A DNA stretch of 64,000 bases from COMBO-56-21 sp963705355. GTDB lineage: Archaea; Thermoplasmatota; Thermoplasmata; UBA10834. The notes beneath the pieces were generated by a model, which saw only the letters and a program-made list of their open reading frames with translations, did not search any database and was not told where the DNA came from. The DNA lies in the NCBI GenBank assembly GCA_963705355.1, contig OY970070.1, positions 1,911,907-1,975,906 on the forward strand, given 5' to 3'. Below, in pieces: positions 24,547-33,059 of the stretch; the stretch's first letter is position 1, and the number at the start of each line of letters is the position of its first letter. The position numbers and the translations under genes were made by a program.

Positions 24547-25692
24547 TTATATATTGCCAGATTGCAGAATGAGTCTCTTTCTTTCTTGGATCACCAGCGC
24601 CAATCCAACCAGTCTTCTTGCATCATGAGAACAGAATCTCAACTCCCAAATGCAACTCCAGAATCCGTCATTCTTCAGGGCAAGTCTGGAGACTCCGCAA
24701 TTCGGTGCCATTCCGAGTCTTGTGAACAGAAGCCTGACGTCATCCAGGATTTCACTCCTGCAGGACGAGGCACAGTAGTCATGGACTGACACTCCGAAGA
24801 CCGTCGAGTCCCTGAGGGTGCCTTTCGATATGCGCCTTGGATCTTTCTCGGTTGGAGGGGAGGGCAGGATTCCAAGATCAAGGTGTGTGTGTCTGGACTG
24901 GGCGATCACGAATGATTTGTTTCCTGTCGAGTGCAATCCGCTGGCGCTCCCTTCGCCATCGCACCAGGGCTGGAGCGCAGCGATCCATGTCAGCCTATCG
25001 TTGGATTTCATGACCCAGGTTGGCAGATGAAGCTCCCTTGCGGACTTGTCGCCGGGCAAGACTCCGTTCTCAATGAGCCATTCGGCAACGAACCTTGAAT
25101 AGATGAATCCTCTGATTGCGGCTGCCCCATTCCCCGGCTTCTGTGGGGGCCCAATGTCATGAAGGAAGACGTCCCTGCACAGCGACCTAAAGTGATCATA
25201 TAAATCAGTCTCGTGCGCGGCGAATGTGACATTGACCGCGCATTCTCCCCATTTCTGCTTCTGGAGCCACACAGACCCTTCGGCCAAGACGTATGAGACG
25301 ATAGCCGCTGCCTTCCTTCTGAGGTCGTCATCTTTCTCCAGCTCATCTTTGGTCGGCAGCCTCAACTTGTCCCGGCACATCTCACGAAAAACGCTGATTG
25401 CATGCTCGTTCGCCCAGGTCCTATCCTTGGTTATCCCTTTGCCCGTGATTCTCTCCCCAAGGTCTTTGTCTCCTGCAATCTGGAGCATCTGGTTGAGTAT
25501 GGAAATCGGCATCGTGAGTCTCCCGATTCGATAGTAGTATACGGACGATTTCGGCATGTTCAGGTGCTTGGCCAGCTCTTGGCAGTTGCCGAATTTCGCT
25601 GCGGCCTTTTCGACCAGTTCCTTCTGCAGTTCCTGTGGCAGTGCGATTCTGTCCTCTTTTCTGTACGCGCCTCTGGTGCCTCGTGTTGTCAT
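24547..25692 (-). CDS. LAGLIDADG-family protein with N-terminal helix-turn-helix
   Basis: About 381 residues. An N-terminal helix-turn-helix (NCQELAKHLNMPKSSVYYYRIG, residues about 35-60) is followed by a region with two degenerate LAGLIDADG motifs: AAIVSYVLAEGSVW (acid E) and WIAALQPWCDGEGSAS (acid D). Two motifs in one chain fit a monomeric homing endonuclease or a DNA-binding derivative. It is free-standing, not inside an intein or intron, and ends 29 bases from tRNA-Met. The ATG at 25692 is used; a GTG at 25716 is possible. The cleavage target and activity are unknown. Confidence 0.7.
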   Translation of the reverse strand: MTTRGTRGAYRKEDRIALPQELQKELVEKAAAKFGNCQELAKHLNMPKSSVYYYRIGRLTMPISILNQMLQIAGDKDLGERITGKGITKDRTWANEHAISVFREMCRDKLRLPTKDELEKDDDLRRKAAAIVSYVLAEGSVWLQKQKWGECAVNVTFAAHETDLYDHFRSLCRDVFLHDIGPPQKPGNGAAAIRGFIYSRFVAEWLIENGVLPGDKSARELHLPTWVMKSNDRLTWIAALQPWCDGEGSASGLHSTGNKSFVIAQSRHTHLDLGILPSPPTEKDPRRISKGTLRDSTVFGVSVHDYCASSCRSEILDDVRLLFTRLGMAPNCGVSRLALKNDGFWSCIWELRFCSHDARRLVGLALVIQERKRLILQSGNI

Positions 25693-25833
25693 GGTATCCA
25701 GAGGGTTGATTCTCACATAGCCAGATAGTAGCCAGCACTACCTGCAGGCTACATCCAGATGTTTGGAAAACAGGCTCCGCTCGGGCCCATCAATAGAAAT
25801 TCTGATATAGCGGATAAGACACATACGAGGCCC

Positions 25834-26079
25834 GTGACTTTTCACCAGACATGCAAGGATGTCAAGAAGGTGCGGCAGCTGTGTCCTGTCTGTCTATTTT
25901 GGGATCCGCGTCCCGAGGAGGGGTCTGGCCCGGGTTTCGGGTACTGCGAGAAGAAGGACTTGATGACTCGGATCAGGTGCGAGTGCGATGTGTTTGAGGA
26001 GGCCACGCAGATGAAGGTCGAGGCCCGCAACAGGAAGATCTATGGTCAGATCAACGAGGAAGGCGAAGAGGAGGATTGA
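25834..26079 (+). CDS. Small cysteine-rich protein
   Basis: About 81 residues from a GTG start. Five cysteines follow CPVCLFWDP ... FGYCEKKDLMTRIRCECDVF, which could bind a metal; the rest is charged with an acidic tail (NEEGEEED). I do not recognise the family. A TTCTGATATAG element near 25800 would put the transcript start at the GTG itself (leaderless). An open frame extends upstream to 25759, but that part is low-complexity and lies before the promoter. Confidence 0.6.
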   Translation: MTFHQTCKDVKKVRQLCPVCLFWDPRPEEGSGPGFGYCEKKDLMTRIRCECDVFEEATQMKVEARNRKIYGQINEEGEEED

Positions 26080-26147
26080 TTGCTGGCCTGTGGTGCGCAA
26101 CCATTAAGTGGCGGCACTCATGTAGGTTTTTGTCCGGTGGGTTTCTG

Positions 26148-27338
26148 ATGAAGGCGGTAGTGCTGGCTGCGGGGGAAGGCATGAGGCTTCGGCCGCTGAC
26201 GGTGTCTGAGCCGAAGGTCATGATCCCGATTGCCAACCGGCCGATATTGGAGTACGTTGTCGATTCTCTCGTGAAGAACGATGTTCACGAGATCATCATG
26301 GTCGTGGGCTATCGCAAGGAGCGGATAATGTCCCACTTCGAGGACGGGAAGAAGTTCGGTGCGAAGATCGAGTATGTCGTGCAGGAGAAGCAGCTGGGGA
26401 ACGGGCATGCGCTTTCCTGCGCGAAGGACCGGCTGTCCGGGGAGTTTCTCGTGCTTCCAGGGGACAATGTGATTGACAGGCGCGCGGTCAGCGACCTTCT
26501 TAGGGCTAGAGCATGTCCAAGCGCGCTCGTTGTCGAGAGCGAGAACCCGTCGAAGTACGGCGTTGTGACGCTCGAGAAGGGCGCGATCAAGGGGGTTTAC
26601 GAGAAGCCGACCGAGATGATATCCAACATCATCCTCACGGGCATGTACTGCCTGAGCGACAGGATATTCCAGTTCGTCGACCAGTGCATTTCCATGGGCG
26701 AATATGGCCTCAGCAACGCGGTCCAGGCCAGCTTGGGGTACGATCCTCTGACACCTGTGTTCTCGGACGGTCTGTGGATTGACGCGGTGTATCCTTGGGA
26801 TTTGCTAGAGCTGAACGCGGCCGCGCTCGAGAACCTGCCCGTGCGCACCGCCGGCAAGATAGAGTCTCAGGTCGTGATCCAGGGACCCGTCGGCATCGGC
26901 GAGGAGACGGTGATCAGGGCGGGCACGACGATCTACGGGCCTGTGCTCATAGGCGACGGTTGCGACATCGGGCCCAATGTGACGATCTTTCCGTCCACTA
27001 GCATCGGGAACAGCGTCACGGTCGAGCCTTACACGGTCGTCAAGAACAGCATACTGATGAGCAACTGCAGCATCGGAGCGCACTCGTACCTGTCTCACTG
27101 CGTGCTCGGATATGGCGTGAAGTCGCAGTCTCACCTGATGGGCGCTGGCGCCGAGGCCTACGTCAATATCGGGGACGAGTTCTTCAAGGTCCCCCACATA
27201 GGATCGATAATGGGCGAGGACACTGCATTCGGCACGGGCGTCTCCGTCGAGCCTGGGACGATCGTCGGTGCTGGATGCAAGATATCGAGCGGGTCGAAGA
27301 TCATCAGGAACCTGCCGAACAGGTCGCTCGTCACCTAG
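26148..27338 (+). CDS. glmU: GlmU-like sugar-phosphate nucleotidyltransferase / acetyltransferase
   Basis: A 396-residue protein. Residues 1-225 form a nucleotidyltransferase with VVLAAGEGMRLRPLTVSEPKV and a VLPGDNVIDRR metal site. From about 240 to the end is a left-handed beta-helix of hexapeptide repeats (VVIQGPVGIGEETVIRAG, IGDGCDIGPNVTIF). This matches archaeal bifunctional enzymes that acetylate glucosamine-1-phosphate and make UDP-GlcNAc. GGTGG lies seven bases before the ATG. glmS follows after 12 bases, so the two genes cover much of the UDP-GlcNAc pathway. A glucose-1-phosphate-specific enzyme of the same family is the alternative. Confidence 0.87.
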   Translation: MKAVVLAAGEGMRLRPLTVSEPKVMIPIANRPILEYVVDSLVKNDVHEIIMVVGYRKERIMSHFEDGKKFGAKIEYVVQEKQLGNGHALSCAKDRLSGEFLVLPGDNVIDRRAVSDLLRARACPSALVVESENPSKYGVVTLEKGAIKGVYEKPTEMISNIILTGMYCLSDRIFQFVDQCISMGEYGLSNAVQASLGYDPLTPVFSDGLWIDAVYPWDLLELNAAALENLPVRTAGKIESQVVIQGPVGIGEETVIRAGTTIYGPVLIGDGCDIGPNVTIFPSTSIGNSVTVEPYTVVKNSILMSNCSIGAHSYLSHCVLGYGVKSQSHLMGAGAEAYVNIGDEFFKVPHIGSIMGEDTAFGTGVSVEPGTIVGAGCKISSGSKIIRNLPNRSLVT

Positions 27339-27350
27339 AGGTCATTTCGA

Positions 27351-29141
27351 ATGTGTGGCATAGTTGGTTACGCGGGGTGGCGCGATGCGCAGCCCATACT
27401 CTTGGATTGCCTGAAGCGGCTGGAGTACAGAGGGTACGATTCGGCTGGGCTGGCGGTCGTTGGAGACCAGCTCCAGCTGTTCAAGAGCAAGGGCGAGATC
27501 GCGGTGCTCGAGGCCGAGATGCCCGTGATGAAGGGCGTCGTGGGGATCGCGCACACGAGGTGGGCCACGCAGGGTAAACCGACCACGGAGAACGCGCACC
27601 CCCTCGCCGACTGCTCGAACAGGCTGGCCGTCGCTCATAACGGCATCATCAGCAACTTCATGGATGTGCGTGAGGAGCTGCAGAAGAGCGGCCACAACTT
27701 CACATCGGACACCGACACCGAGGTGTTCGCGCACTTGGTGGAGTCGGAGTTCAAGGATGACCTCGTGAAGGCCGTGCGGAAAGCGCTCGAAAAGGTCGAC
27801 GGGACGTATGCTTTCGCAGTCGTCTGCGCGGGGTGTGACCAAGTCGTCGCAACGAGGCGCGAGAGCCCGCTCGTGGTCGGGCTGGGCGAGGGCGAGAACT
27901 TCATCGCCAGCGATGTCACCGCTCTGCTGAAGTACACCAACCGGATGATCTACATCCACGACGGCGAGGTCGTCAGCATCACGAAAGATTCGGTGAGAAT
28001 AATAGATAGTCAAGGCAACGAGGTCCAAAGGGAGCCAGAGAAGATCACCTGGAGCCTCGAGGACGCCGAGAAGGGCGGATACCCGCACTTCATGCTCAAG
28101 GAGATCTTCGAGCAGCCCGATGCGATCCATGATTCGCTGCTTGGCAGGATCGAGTCGGTCGAGCCGGAGCCGTTCTTGCAGGGCGACCACTTCTCGAGCG
28201 TGAAGATAGTCGCGTGCGGAACATCCTATCATGCTGGCCTCGTCGGCAAGTACATCATCGAGGAGCTTGCGCGGATCCCGACGACTGTCCAGATATCTTC
28301 CGAGTACAGGTATTCGTCCGTTTCGAGGGAGAATCCGCTTGTCGTGTTGATCACTCAGAGCGGTGAGACCGCAGACACCCTCGGGGCGGCGAGGGAGGCC
28401 AAGAAGCGCGGCAACAAGACGCTTGGCATCGCGAATGTGGTCGGGTCTGCGATCACCAGGGAGGTGGACCGTACCATTTACACTCGAGCTGGGCCCGAGA
28501 TCGGCGTCGCGGCGACCAAGACCTTCGTGACCCAGCTCGTTGCGCTGTATCTTCTGGCCATGGAGCTCGGGATCGAGAACAGGTCATTGACCGCGCAGGC
28601 GAGGAGGTCCATGATTGGGATACTGAGGAACCTGCCCAGGTCGGTGCAGGACGTGCTGAACCAGGCCTCGGAGATCGAGGCGCTGGCAAACAAGTACGCC
28701 TCGGCCCGAGACATGTTCTTCATCGGCAGGAGCATAAACTATCCGACAGCCCTCGAGGGCGCTCTAAAGACAAAGGAGATCTCGTATATCCACGGAGAGG
28801 GGTTCCCCGCGGGCGAGCTGAAGCATGGACCGCTGGCTCTGATCTCGAAGGACTCCCCAGTGGTGGCTGTCGCCATCAGGGACCACACGTACGAGAAGAT
28901 GCTTGGGAACATTAGCGAGGTCTCCGCTAGGGGAAGTCCCGTTATTGCGATAGGTTTCGAGGGAGACACGGAGCTCCCGAGGTACGTGGACGACGCCATC
29001 TGGATAAGGGAGATTCCGCCCGTGTTCTCGCCCGTGCCTGTGATCGTCGTGTTGCAGCTATGGGCATATTACTTAGCCAAGGCGCGTGGGTGCCCGATCG
29101 ACAAGCCAAGGAACATCGCTAAGACGGTGACGGTGGAGTAG
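27351..29141 (+). CDS. glmS: Glutamine-fructose-6-phosphate aminotransferase (isomerising)
   Basis: A 596-residue enzyme. The N-terminal class II glutaminase begins MCGIVGYAGW with Cys2 as nucleophile and has YRGYDSAG, HTRWATQGKPT and AHNGIISN. Two SIS sugar-isomerase domains follow (ACGTSYHAG, ITQSGETADTLGA, GRSINYPTALEGALKTKEI, GELKHGPLALIS), ending in the usual CPIDKPRNIAKTVTVE. It makes glucosamine-6-phosphate for UDP-GlcNAc, cell-surface glycans and glycoproteins. Operon with the GlmU-like gene. Confidence 0.97.
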   Translation: MCGIVGYAGWRDAQPILLDCLKRLEYRGYDSAGLAVVGDQLQLFKSKGEIAVLEAEMPVMKGVVGIAHTRWATQGKPTTENAHPLADCSNRLAVAHNGIISNFMDVREELQKSGHNFTSDTDTEVFAHLVESEFKDDLVKAVRKALEKVDGTYAFAVVCAGCDQVVATRRESPLVVGLGEGENFIASDVTALLKYTNRMIYIHDGEVVSITKDSVRIIDSQGNEVQREPEKITWSLEDAEKGGYPHFMLKEIFEQPDAIHDSLLGRIESVEPEPFLQGDHFSSVKIVACGTSYHAGLVGKYIIEELARIPTTVQISSEYRYSSVSRENPLVVLITQSGETADTLGAAREAKKRGNKTLGIANVVGSAITREVDRTIYTRAGPEIGVAATKTFVTQLVALYLLAMELGIENRSLTAQARRSMIGILRNLPRSVQDVLNQASEIEALANKYASARDMFFIGRSINYPTALEGALKTKEISYIHGEGFPAGELKHGPLALISKDSPVVAVAIRDHTYEKMLGNISEVSARGSPVIAIGFEGDTELPRYVDDAIWIREIPPVFSPVPVIVVLQLWAYYLAKARGCPIDKPRNIAKTVTVE

Positions 29142-29145
29142 CAGC

Positions 29146-30141
29146 TCACGCGAGCCTTTCCGGGCACGCTTCTCTTCGGGAGCAGTTCCTGCACTTGCCC
29201 GGCCTCTCATGGTTCCTGTGCGCGTTCCCAGTCTCCATGGTCTTCCGCATCTCACCCAGCTTCTCCAGGAGCACTTTCTTGAGATCCTCATTGAACTCGA
29301 TCTCGTGCTCGTGCTCCGGATACCTGATGATTCCGTAAGGCGGAGCCTTGCCCGTGCTCTCCTCGATAAGCAGAGAGTACGCCGCGACCTGAAGGATGTG
29401 CGAGAACAACGGCCCTCGCGGAGTCCTGCCGGTCTTAACCTCGACAGGGATCAGGTTCTGGTTTGCCTTGATCACGTAGTCCGGTCTTCCCGATAGACCG
29501 TACTTCTCGGACTTGAAGACCTTCGATTCGCCCATGTCGATATACTCTATCTTCCCTCGGACACTGTATTCTTTCTTCAGGGACTCGACGATGCCGGTAG
29601 ATCTCAGAGTCCTGTACATGAAAAACGACGCCCCCACCAGCCATATGATCGCAGTCGCCTCCAGCGCCTCAGCAAGCCTGACATCTGTTATCAGGAACGC
29701 GACGGCGTTGACGGCGATGAGCACTGCTATGATCGCGAAAGTGAGAATGAGTTTCTCGTAGTTCACAACGCTGCTGTGAATTGTCGACTTCGTTGCCCTG
29801 TACAAGAAGTAAGTTGCTGCGAGCATCCAGATTAGCGCAACCACACCGAGCACTTGACTGAGGGTCAGCGAGTTCTTCGTGGGAAGAACATCCAGCCCGA
29901 CAATGGAGATGAGGGTGGCCACGACTGCCCACCAGAAAACAAGCCTCTCCGACTCCCGGGCGGTCTTCTCGCCCGAGTCGATCTTCCAAAGGGATTTGCC
30001 GAGCTTTTCGTGACCCTTGATTCCCTCCGCGAGCTCCTGGGTCTCCCCTTCGAAATCCTGGCTCAGCCACCAGCTCAGGGGGCAATAGCTGTACTTCTCG
30101 AGATCCCCGGCCGAGATGAACTTGCTCGGGCCACGCGCCAT
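29146..30141 (-). CDS. Cas4-like PD-(D/E)XK protein with four inserted membrane helices
   Basis: A 331-residue protein. It opens like Cas4/RecB-family nucleases (SAGDLEKYSYCPLSWWLS, one cluster cysteine). Residues about 75-180 then hold four hydrophobic helices in two hairpins (VVATLISIVGLDVL, VLGVVALIWMLAATYFLY, LTFAIIAVLIAVNAVAFLI, ATAIIWLVGASFFMY). The nuclease core follows: GRPDYVI, IPVEVKTGR and QVAAYSLLIEE, and CRNCSRREAC gives the remaining Fe-S cysteines. This implies a membrane-bound Fe-S nuclease with cytosolic active site. A TATA-like TTATTAACT overlapping the upstream gene's stop predicts a leaderless mRNA from this ATG. Substrate unknown. Confidence 0.78.
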   Translation of the reverse strand: MARGPSKFISAGDLEKYSYCPLSWWLSQDFEGETQELAEGIKGHEKLGKSLWKIDSGEKTARESERLVFWWAVVATLISIVGLDVLPTKNSLTLSQVLGVVALIWMLAATYFLYRATKSTIHSSVVNYEKLILTFAIIAVLIAVNAVAFLITDVRLAEALEATAIIWLVGASFFMYRTLRSTGIVESLKKEYSVRGKIEYIDMGESKVFKSEKYGLSGRPDYVIKANQNLIPVEVKTGRTPRGPLFSHILQVAAYSLLIEESTGKAPPYGIIRYPEHEHEIEFNEDLKKVLLEKLGEMRKTMETGNAHRNHERPGKCRNCSRREACPERLA

Positions 30142-30164
30142 GCGTGAAATTACAATTGTCAAGA

Positions 30165-30173
30165 GTTAATAAT
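30165..30173 (-). promoter_or_regulatory. TATA-like element before the Cas4-like gene
   Basis: The minus-strand TTATTAACT, overlapping the stop codon of the upstream nuclease-like gene, lies 28 bases from the ATG at 30141, as expected for a leaderless transcript. Confidence 0.45.
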
Positions 30174-30942
30174 GTTTGCCAGGCACGTGGTCCCGTTTGC
30201 GGTCGTCGAAGAATGTGCCTGGTAGGAGCATGACGCCTTCGGGTGGCTCTATCCCTTCGACGAACCCGAACCAGTACACGACGGCTCCCGTGCCGAACAT
30301 CTCCGTGTAGGGCTTCAGCTGCCTGCGAACATTCTTGCGCAGCTCTATGTCGTCCCCGAACGAGGCCTTCGACTCGATCCAATGAATCTTCATCCCATCG
30401 ATCTGGATTGGCTTGTCCAGGAGGCAGTCCGGAGTTTTCTTGTGGGTGTTCCTGAGGTCGATCTCGGTCCTGTACTTCAGCTGTCTCGCGTCCAACCAGT
30501 CTTGGAGCTTCTTCTCACCCCAGACGCCTCTCTCGGTCTGGATCTGAGCCCCTCTGGGGGAGTAGATCATGTCCTCCTCGGCGATCTGTATTAGCTCCTT
30601 TCTTAAACGCCTGTCATGGCACGAGTCCGGGTCTCTGATGTACTTCCAGAACTGCTTCCTGGGGAGCCCGATTTCCGAGCCCAACATAAGCCCGAGGAGC
30701 ACCGGAGGGAAGTTGATCATCCTGGCAATCTTGGCCATCGAGGTGTCTCTTCGCCATTCTCTCGCGATCTTCTTGATGTCCTTCTTGACGATGTAGAACC
30801 TTCGCGTCGCATCCCTGACGGTCCTTTGAGTGTAGAGGACCAGGAGGAATTCGCGGTCCACGCCTAGCTTCTGCGCGAGATGATCTATGTCAGAGGGTTT
30901 CTTCAGCTGAGAATATATGTTCTTGTAGTCTTCGTACTTCAT
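30166..30942 (-). CDS. CDIN1/C15orf41-like protein with TPD motif (predicted nuclease)
   Basis: About 258 residues. The N-terminal half is helical with helix-turn-helix character (SDIDHLAQKLGVDREFLLVLY; TSMAKIARMINFPPVLLG). The C-terminal half has the family hallmark KKTPDCLLDKP followed by HWIESKASFGDD, which reads as a PD-(D/E)XK-like active site (D...ExK). Human CDIN1 and archaeal relatives share this TPD signature; catalytic activity is predicted rather than shown. It lies 24 bases upstream of the Cas4-like gene on the same strand. The ATG at 30942 is used because a TATA-like ACTATAACG near 31006 would start transcription around 30980. Confidence 0.72.
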   Translation of the reverse strand: MKYEDYKNIYSQLKKPSDIDHLAQKLGVDREFLLVLYTQRTVRDATRRFYIVKKDIKKIAREWRRDTSMAKIARMINFPPVLLGLMLGSEIGLPRKQFWKYIRDPDSCHDRRLRKELIQIAEEDMIYSPRGAQIQTERGVWGEKKLQDWLDARQLKYRTEIDLRNTHKKTPDCLLDKPIQIDGMKIHWIESKASFGDDIELRKNVRRQLKPYTEMFGTGAVVYWFGFVEGIEPPEGVMLLPGTFFDDRKRDHVPGKHY

Positions 30943-31146
30943 CAGTTCACAGTCCAGCAAGCTGCTGAACGAAATGTTCAATATGCTTGATTCTGAGGCT
31001 GCGTTATAGTCTCACTCTACTTATGCCTTTGCGGAATACCATTATATTCTCCCAGTTCTCAAGCACCGCAAGCCTGCCTGCACAACCTTGAAATGGACAT
31101 AAGTCATGGGCGTTGATGCGACGCGAGGTTTTTGAGGGGTGTTTGA

Positions 31147-32244
31147 TTGCCAGAAAGTGGCACCAGGAAGATGATCCTGCCGGCGAAGTACGTCCAGGGC
31201 CCGGGCGTGCTCAACCAGTTGGGCGCGCACGTCAAGCAGTACGGAGAGAGGCCGTTCGTCGTGAGCGGCCGGACGAGCTTCTCGAAGGTCAAGGCCCGAG
31301 TGCAGGCTAGCCTTTTGTCGGCGGGGATTCCGTTGGTCGGCTTCGACGATGGCGTCTCAGAATGCACTCGCGCCAAGATCAACGAGGTCTCGGAAAAGGC
31401 CCAGGAGCTTGATGCGGACGTCGTCATCGGCTGCGGTGGCGGGAAGGCCGTCGATACCGCGAAGGCTGTCGCGGAGAAGCTCCACGTTCCTTCGATATCG
31501 GTTCCAACTCAATGCGCGACCAACGCGGACGGGATGGCAGATGCTGTGATCTTCACGGAGGATCACAACTTCCTTGAGGACTTCTACCTGAGCAGAGCTC
31601 CTGTCCTCGTGCTCGTCGATACTGAGGTGGTGGGGAGAGCGCCTCCTCAGTACATCGTTCAGGGCATGGGGGACGCGCTGGCATGCGCCTTCGAGAAGCC
31701 GGCCTACGCCGAGTCTCAGAGAGCGAAGAGGGCGAGCGATCAGGCGACGACCGCCGCTCTTGAGGTCAACCTCAGTTGTTTTCAGACGCTGATGGCCCAC
31801 GGACTGCAGGCCAAGAAGGATGTCGAATCCGGCAAGATCACCGAAGCTGTCGAAGCAGTGGTCGAGGCCATCAAGCTCAAGAGCGGATTCGGATTCGGAG
31901 GCGGAGGCTGCGCTGCTGCTCATGCTGTCCACAACGGTCTAACGGTAGTGCCTGGAATCGCCAGGAAGCACGGCGAGATCGTGGCCTTCGGCACCCTTGT
32001 CCAGATGATCCTGGAGAGGCGCCCGTTGGGCGAGATAGAGAGAGTCATGCGGTGGTGCAAATCAATAGGCCTCCCCGTACGACTTCAGGACCTCGGAAAG
32101 CTCGACAGGAGTCACTTGTCGCTTGCGGCTGAGAAGGCGTGCGATCCGAAGGATTCGATGGCTAGCATGCCATTCCTCGTGACGCCCAAGATGGTCCTCG
32201 ACGCGATCGACGAAATCGATAGGTTGGGAAATGCACTGTCATAG
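31147..32244 (+). CDS. egsA: sn-glycerol-1-phosphate dehydrogenase
   Basis: A 365-residue iron-alcohol-dehydrogenase-fold enzyme: NAD(P)-binding GCGGGKAVDTAKAVAEKL, then CATNADGMADAVIF, GMGDALACAFEKPAY and the metal His in HAVHNGLT and ARKHGEIVAFGTLVQ. It reduces dihydroxyacetone phosphate to sn-glycerol-1-phosphate, the backbone of archaeal ether lipids, so it marks the genome as archaeal. The TTG start at 31147 is supported by GGGGTG five bases upstream; the next ATG would remove conserved sequence. Confidence 0.97.
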   Translation: MPESGTRKMILPAKYVQGPGVLNQLGAHVKQYGERPFVVSGRTSFSKVKARVQASLLSAGIPLVGFDDGVSECTRAKINEVSEKAQELDADVVIGCGGGKAVDTAKAVAEKLHVPSISVPTQCATNADGMADAVIFTEDHNFLEDFYLSRAPVLVLVDTEVVGRAPPQYIVQGMGDALACAFEKPAYAESQRAKRASDQATTAALEVNLSCFQTLMAHGLQAKKDVESGKITEAVEAVVEAIKLKSGFGFGGGGCAAAHAVHNGLTVVPGIARKHGEIVAFGTLVQMILERRPLGEIERVMRWCKSIGLPVRLQDLGKLDRSHLSLAAEKACDPKDSMASMPFLVTPKMVLDAIDEIDRLGNALS

Positions 32245-32291
32245 GCCCGGGCCGATGTCCAGGGTCAGGTTGCTGGCCGATGTTAGATAAG

Positions 32292-32300
32292 CCTATATAT
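32292..32300 (+). promoter_or_regulatory. TATA box for the membrane zinc-ribbon protein
   Basis: CCTATATAT, in the 129-base gap after egsA and about 74 bases before the next ATG. Confidence 0.55.
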
Positions 32301-32373
32301 GGCCATCACGATTCTTGAGTGAAGTCGTCTTCGGACGGCGTAAGAAGGGATGAGTTAGAGGAGGCATTCGAAA

Positions 32374-33009
32374 ATGAACAGTCCAATGGGCACGATTTTC
32401 GCTCACGGAACCACACCACCGTGGCTTCCGCGAGAGGTTGCTGAAGGCCGCAAGTTTGCATGGTGGGCACAGATAATGTTCTTCTTGATGGCAGCTGTAT
32501 GGTTCATCTTGGCCATTGCATCCATCACAATCTACGTCGCCGACGGCGGTCGCGGTGTGCTCATCGTTGGTGTCTTCGGGTTCTTCGGTATGCTCATCTG
32601 CTTCCTGGCTGGCGTGTTCATGAAGAAGACGGTCATCGACGCGATAGACCAGGGCAGGTTCCATGACGCGAAGAACGACAGCCTCGTTTGGATCATATTC
32701 GGGCTTGTCGGATTCGTCATACCCGCGCTCTTCCTGATACTCACATACGCGAAGCTCGGGGACGCCCTGGCAACGCAGGCGCCTGTAGGCTACCAGCCAT
32801 ATTCGCCTGGGACTGTGGCAGTCCAGCAGCCGGCTCCTTACGCTCCGCCGCCTGCGCCGATCCAGTCGCCTGCACCGGTCCAGCCAGCCGCGCAGGGCCC
32901 ACCGCAGTACCATGCGCACCAGACCCCGATGGTCAGGTGCAAGAACTGCAATGTGCAGTACCCTGTGTTCATGCACTCCTGTCCGAACTGTGGCGCGCCA
33001 AAAGAGTAA
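32374..33009 (+). CDS. Membrane protein with Pro-rich linker and C-terminal zinc ribbon
   Basis: A 211-residue protein. Three hydrophobic segments (WAQIMFFLMAAVWFILAIASI, VLIVGVFGFFGMLICFLAGVF, LVWIIFGLVGFVIPALFLILTYA) lie in residues 28-128. A Pro/Gln/Ala-rich linker of about 55 residues leads to a zinc ribbon (MVRCKNCNVQYPVFMHSCPNCGAPKE). The layout resembles the other membrane zinc-ribbon protein in this window at about 23 kb but without close sequence identity. Function unknown. Confidence 0.75.
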   Translation: MNSPMGTIFAHGTTPPWLPREVAEGRKFAWWAQIMFFLMAAVWFILAIASITIYVADGGRGVLIVGVFGFFGMLICFLAGVFMKKTVIDAIDQGRFHDAKNDSLVWIIFGLVGFVIPALFLILTYAKLGDALATQAPVGYQPYSPGTVAVQQPAPYAPPPAPIQSPAPVQPAAQGPPQYHAHQTPMVRCKNCNVQYPVFMHSCPNCGAPKE

Positions 33010-33059
33010 AACTATTTCCCTTTCCATCCTTTTCTGCTTTTCACGGGTTAGTGTGAATC

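Noticed and set aside
24538..24789. Plus-strand frame right after tRNA-Met that follows a TATA-like run
   Set aside because: It is antisense to the LAGLIDADG coding region and has no supporting features; the AT-rich run is better read as a terminator.
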